Positions 59,846 to 64,000 of a stretch of 64,000 nt of DNA are shown piece after piece; positions within the stretch are counted from its first letter, which is position 1, and the number at the start of each line of letters is the position of its first letter. The translations under genes and the position numbers were made by a program. The stretch covers positions 14,463,995 through 14,527,994 of the forward strand of contig OZ022342.1 of assembly GCA_963989245.1 (NCBI GenBank). Direction: 5' to 3'. Source of the DNA: Nansenia antarctica (lineage: Eukaryota > Chordata > Actinopteri > Argentiniformes > Microstomatidae). The notes beneath the pieces were generated by a model. That model had not been told where the DNA came from. It was given only the letters and a program-made list of their open reading frames with translations, and ran no database searches.

Positions 59846-60060
59846 ATTCAAATCAATCAAATGTATTTGTGTAGCACATTTTACAAAGACCAATGTCACA
59901 CAGTTCTTTACAACAAAAACAATTGCAATAAATAAATAAATAAAAACAATGAATACTATTTAAAGTTTGGATGGATGTTTGTTCATATTGTTAACATTTT
60001 AAACAATATGAACAAACATCCATCCATAAAGCCCCAAAAAGCATTCCAGGGGAAAACTCA
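59846..60060. repeat. Fish dispersed repeat with internal palindrome
   Basis: AATCAATCAAATGTATTTGT and TAGCACATTTTACAAAG at the left and a GCATTCCAGGGGAAAACTC tail resemble a common fish interspersed repeat, also seen in part at 9112-9165. A 25-bp perfect inverted repeat (59968-59992 and 60002-60026, 9-nt loop) interrupts it. Confidence 0.5.
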
Positions 60061-61182
60061 GTGGGATGAAAACAACATAAAATGGCAAGAAAAGTATAAA
60101 GAAACAAGACTCAGAGAGGGACCCATCCTACTCTGGCTGGTCAGGTGCTGAACGCTCAACTCATTTGGAATGTGGTGTGGTTTGGTGCAAAAGTTCATGT
60201 CTGTAGTGTCCTCCGGACAGAGACATAGAAAGAGGCCAACACAAGGTTAGAGGCTGTGGAAAGCTACTGAAAATCTGATACCTTAAACAGTAGGAGAGAA
60301 GCAGCATGAAAGCAGGTGATCAATATCATTGTGGATAAAGCTATGGAGGAGAGAGACTGTAACCACAATAGAAGCAAGGGTTGCACAATTGTAGCAGCCT
60401 GGTGGGGTTAGGAATAAGGTGTTCAGGAGTCATTCAGACTCAGAGATGGAATCTGTATCTGTGCAGTGAGTTAAAATGTTGTGTGTACAAGTACATGAAA
60501 TGTCCACATGTCAGTGCTGTTTAGTGCTGTTTAGAGTGTTGGAGCGCCAATATGTCTGTAGGTGGCACTCTTTAGTCACATTATAGACTTATAGACGTAT
60601 TCATGGTTAATAGTCAGAGGGTCTCTGTCTTTTCTCACTTGTGGAGAAATGAAGGGCTGTCAACTCCAAGCAGTCAGTGGAGTTCACATCCTCCTGAAAT
60701 ACTGCCCGTCAACACGTCACTTTATTTGATTGAAAATGTACAACTGGTTGCCTGACCACCCATGCAGCAGACTGCCTATATACAGGCAGTTCACATTTTG
60801 TCTGGTTTTGGTTAAAGACTGCTGTCTTAACAGTGACTAACTGAGCTGCACTATGTCTAAAATGACATATGTTTAATAAACATTTATGTTGTTTTCTTTA
60901 TAGTGAGCAGGACACCAGATACAGCTGATGTTCAATACACAACATCAACTATTTGTGGAGAAGGCCCAATTCCACAATATGGACATTTTGCATAAATTCT
61001 GGTCTGCCAAATGGCAAAAGGATATCCAGCTGAAACATTGTCTTAGAGAATATGCCAAGTTTTTCCTGTAGAGAGGAGAGATGAGGAAAGTCAACTATTG
61101 TTCTTCACTGTGAGGATGTGATTATTTGTAGGATACCTGTGGCCATCTTATAATTCCTAGCTTCCAAATGGCACCTTTGCCA

Positions 61183-61260
61183 ATTTGCAATAACTGGGAG
61201 AGAAACTGTCATGGAAAGGAGGGGCCTTTCCATGACAGTTCTCTCCCAGTTATTGCAAAT
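61183..61260. repeat. Near-perfect 36-bp hairpin
   Basis: The left arm 61183-61219 (ATTTGCAATAACTGGGAGAG and on) and right arm 61225-61260 are complementary except for one extra A in the left arm. The loop is only 5 nt. No terminal transposon motif is evident. Confidence 0.9.
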
Positions 61261-61281
61261 GAGAATCTATTAGTGGTAGGT

Positions 61282-61480
61282 AGTGGTTAGGTAGTGGTGG
61301 TCTAATGGATAGTGAGTTGGACTTGTGATCGGAAGGTTGTGAGTTCAAATCCCGCCTGAAGCCACACCACTGCTAGTGTGCCCTTGGGTAAGGCACTTAG
61401 CCCTCAGTTACTCCAGGGGGAATGTCCCTGTAATTCGTAATTGTAAGTCGCTTTGGATAAAAGCGTCTGCTAAATGGCAA
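61282..61480 (+). mobile_element. tRNA-derived SINE with L2-type tail
   Basis: TGGTCTAATGGATAGTGAG and GAGTTCAAATCCCGCC give tRNA-like A and B boxes. A central conserved part has GTGCCCTTGGGTAAGGCACT. The 3' end GTCGCTTTGGATAAAAGCGT plus CTGCTAAATG resembles the LINE tail near 38037. This is a near full-length SINE mobilised by an L2-like LINE. Confidence 0.85.
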
Positions 61481-62182
61481 AATTATTAAATTATTATAAT
61501 TATTCTCAAGGTAAAACAAATGAAATATAATGTATAAAAGCATAACTGTATCATTTGGCCCTAGAAGAGAGACTTCATCTGCATCCGTGAAACGCTGTGG
61601 AATGGGAATGGGAAACAGACAGAATGAGAAACATCCATCTCTTGTCTCCCTCCCTGGGTTTTTTCAACTTACAGAACAGTCTGCCCTCTCCTCTTTCTTA
61701 AATTGAGGCCAGATCTTTCCTCTCTGCTCATGAAATCTCGTCTTCTCCCTTTTTCCTAATAGCATTAGGATTTCTCTTCTTTTTTTGAGAGAGAGGCGGT
61801 TAAATGAAAAATTGCGGTCGCCTGGGTTTGTGGGGTAGTGCAGAGCATTCCCTCAGACAATGGTGCTTTCATGTTTGTCGTCTGAAACTCCAGTCACGCT
61901 ATACAGTTTAATTGGCACAGAAATGCCTGTCAGCTCTCATACAGTATACCAGATATTCAAGGAAAAGGCAATGAAAAACATTGCTATAGTAATATTTCAC
62001 ACTGCCTATGAATAGAAATATTTCAGCGAAATCCTATTTTTTTATCCTCTTTCCAGAGGGGGAATGTGGAGGAGAGGAGGAGTCACTCATTGTGAGATGA
62101 GAGACAATGTTCACTTGTCTCTTCTTTTACATCTTTGTAAGAGTTGAGCATGATAAGTGATAAGTATTTCTGAGGGCCAGTC

Positions 62183-62885
62183 AGATGACCCATGGGGAAA
62201 AGATTGGAACAGCATAACTCCAAAACAGGCCCACTCACTCACCAACAGTGATCACTGTGACTCACAAATGACTGAAGGATACTACTTTCTCTCATTTCAG
62301 TAATGTGGTTGGTTGGGGACAGTGCAGACTAGGTATAAACAGCAGCTTATGATTGTCATGTGTTAAAGGGGTGTAATCCTGCCATATCCCCTCTCAGGTG
62401 TGATCCTGGGGGATCACACCCCTTTAACACACAATATCTCACTTTGTGCATTTTAACACATCTGTACCGAATGAATTTAGTAATGTATGTCTGCCGCTTT
62501 ATCCTGTGTAAGCCTTTTCATTGCTATTGCTTTTCACACTCCTTTCAGCATTATAAAGTGCCTCTGAACCAATGACCTATGTCAATAAAGTGCCACTCAC
62601 AACCTCAGGCTGATCTGCCATGAGGGATTGGTTATTTTTCGATCATCCATGAAAAGACATATCTGCATTGATACATGGCATGATCAATAAACCACAGCTC
62701 ATATTACCAAACTACAATATCCACCATGTCGAGGATGAGTATGACAATCATAAGCTACTGTTTATACTTAGTCTGCACTGTCCCCAACCAACCACATTAC
62801 TGAAATGAGAGAAAGTAGTATCCTTCCGTCATTTGTGGGCCTGTTTTGCAGTTATGCTGTTCCATCTTTTCCCCATGGGTCATCT
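62183..62885. repeat. ~700-bp fold-back (long inverted repeat)
   Basis: The left arm 62183-62359 (177 bp) is inverted at 62751-62885 (135 bp) with few mismatches. The length difference is mainly an extra block of a few tens of bases in the left arm near 62234-62269. The spacer is about 390 bp. Smaller nested hairpins begin at the inner edge of the left arm: 62359-62379 with 62411-62431, and 62397-62406 with 62411-62420. No transposase or TA/TSD signature is clear. Confidence 0.88.
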
Positions 62886-63941
62886 TAGCTATTCAACTCA
62901 CGGGCGGTTGATTTTCAGAGGACTTTCTTGGCAGCTGTATCATTTGAGTTACTGAACTACCTATAATCTGAGAACATGATGAATTCATCATTAGCAACGT
63001 AGTGGGACAGGTAAATCATGCTATGCTGCATTACGGTTTCATCCTATGGATCCATTGAAAACAGACAACTACAGTTTGTGCTCTTTTTTGGCAACTCTTT
63101 CTAATATACTTGTGGCCACACAGGATCAATTCTGTCTTTTATTTTGCTAAATGACTGTCACAGAGCGTGTCCTCAGAATGCACAGCAGTAAGGTCTCCTG
63201 GGAGATGGATAGTTGCAGTGAAAAAAGATTGAGAAGTAAGATTTAATAGAGAATCATTAAACTAAATGTGATTAGGCTGGCCAGTAATGAAATAAAGAAG
63301 CTCACGTAACGATTGGCTTTGCTTCATGGATTTGCTGATTTCCTGGTCACTTCAGGGCAGCATCAGCATGTGTCTGGAGGACAGACCGTGGTGACTAAAT
63401 AAGAGGGGTCCTGACAATAAAGCCACCAGGAGAAGTGGTTTCACTGACACCCAGCTAATAGAGCTGTGCTATATGCAAAGTGGTCCTACATACAGTATAT
63501 ATTACTTGGTCTGTCTTGTCAAACTCAAAGTTTGAGGCTCATTTCTACAGTATGGGCTTTCAAGCCTAGTTGGCTTTCAAGCCTAGTTGACACTACCTTC
63601 TACCGATTACCACTTCTCTTTTAGAATTGGAAAAAAGCGTATAATTATATACAGCAGCCATAAGACACATCTTGAGTATGAAGATAGATATGCGACAAAA
63701 CTCGTGAGGTTGTAGGTTCATTTTGTGAATCTTGAAATTTGCACTCCTAGGATGTCTTGATAAATGCCTTTATAAAGTTTGTTTTCCCCATCAGACCATA
63801 CATAATGTAATGACATTTTTCAAATAATTCAATAGACACAATGTTCACTGAAAATCATTTGTAGGCTTTTATATTTTACATGATACAAATGCCTAATTGT
63901 GTGCATGTCTTCAAGGTATAGTATTATTTTACTCTTGACCC

Positions 63942-64000
63942 ATCTGCTGTCCATGAAAGCAGGTGACTACAGATCGGTATCCCTTCTCTCCTTCTTATTA
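63942..64000 (+). mobile_element. L2-like LINE fragment entering the window edge
   Basis: GACTACAGATCGGTATCCCT and the bases around it match the LINE at 37360-37400. The fragment is cut by the end of the window. Confidence 0.6.

Larger units (their letters stand above)
56081..64000. other. Right flank, no confident gene
   Basis: Apart from the exon candidates, repeats and palindromes listed separately I see no supported gene. The sequence is AT-rich and resembles intergenic or long-intron DNA. Confidence 0.5.

Overview
This window is nuclear DNA from a ray-finned (teleost) fish. The evidence is genes split by GT-AG introns, a gene set orthologous to human UBASH3B, F11R, USF1, THY1 and LHFPL6, abundant fish-type Tc1/mariner remnants, L2-like LINE and tRNA-SINE pieces, and a very high load of dinucleotide microsatellites. 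I cannot name the species. There is no sign of prokaryotic organisation: no operons, CRISPR arrays or phage genes. Almost all long open frames are translations of simple repeats.

Layout. From about 19.6 kb down to the left edge, three genes follow one another on the minus strand: usf1 (10 coding exons, 15563-18979, 298 aa), f11r/JAM-A (9 coding exons, 8076-14399, 293 aa) and the first coding exon of ubash3b (6055-6182). The rest of ubash3b lies beyond the left edge. To the right of usf1 is a thy1 gene on the minus strand (3 exons, 20060-20893, 150 aa). A second Thy-1-like gene sits head-to-head with it on the plus strand (3 exons, 23106-24209, 166 aa). All exon joins were rebuilt by hand from reading frame and splice sites, and every gene closes in frame with the expected C-terminus.

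From 24.2 to 31.3 kb I see no gene, only transposon debris and microsatellites. lhfpl6 (formerly LHFP) occupies 32013-53805 on the minus strand (3 coding exons, 200 aa, plus a probable untranslated exon near 54.5-54.8 kb). Its 21-kb first coding intron holds most of the mobile-element content, including Tc1 remnants, an L2-like LINE inserted in a Tc1 copy, SINEs, a 227-bp CT tract and a 1.66-kb terminal-inverted-repeat element. From 55 to 64 kb there is a 776-bp GA/GACAGG array, two weak exon candidates near 57.4 and 57.9 kb, a SINE, and several strong inverted repeats, including a ~700-bp fold-back at 62183-62885.

Functionally, f11r and the two Thy-1 proteins are immunoglobulin-superfamily adhesion molecules (transmembrane and GPI-anchored respectively), usf1 is a bHLH-zip E-box factor, ubash3b is a phosphatase-like signalling regulator, and lhfpl6 is a four-pass membrane protein. 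They are neighbours by inherited synteny, not parts of one pathway. The most interesting points are the inverted Thy-1 pair beside usf1-f11r, tandem in-frame splice donors in usf1, a 20-bp minisatellite in its first coding intron, two consensus CTCF-type motifs flanking the Thy-1 pair, and the palindromes on the right flank.
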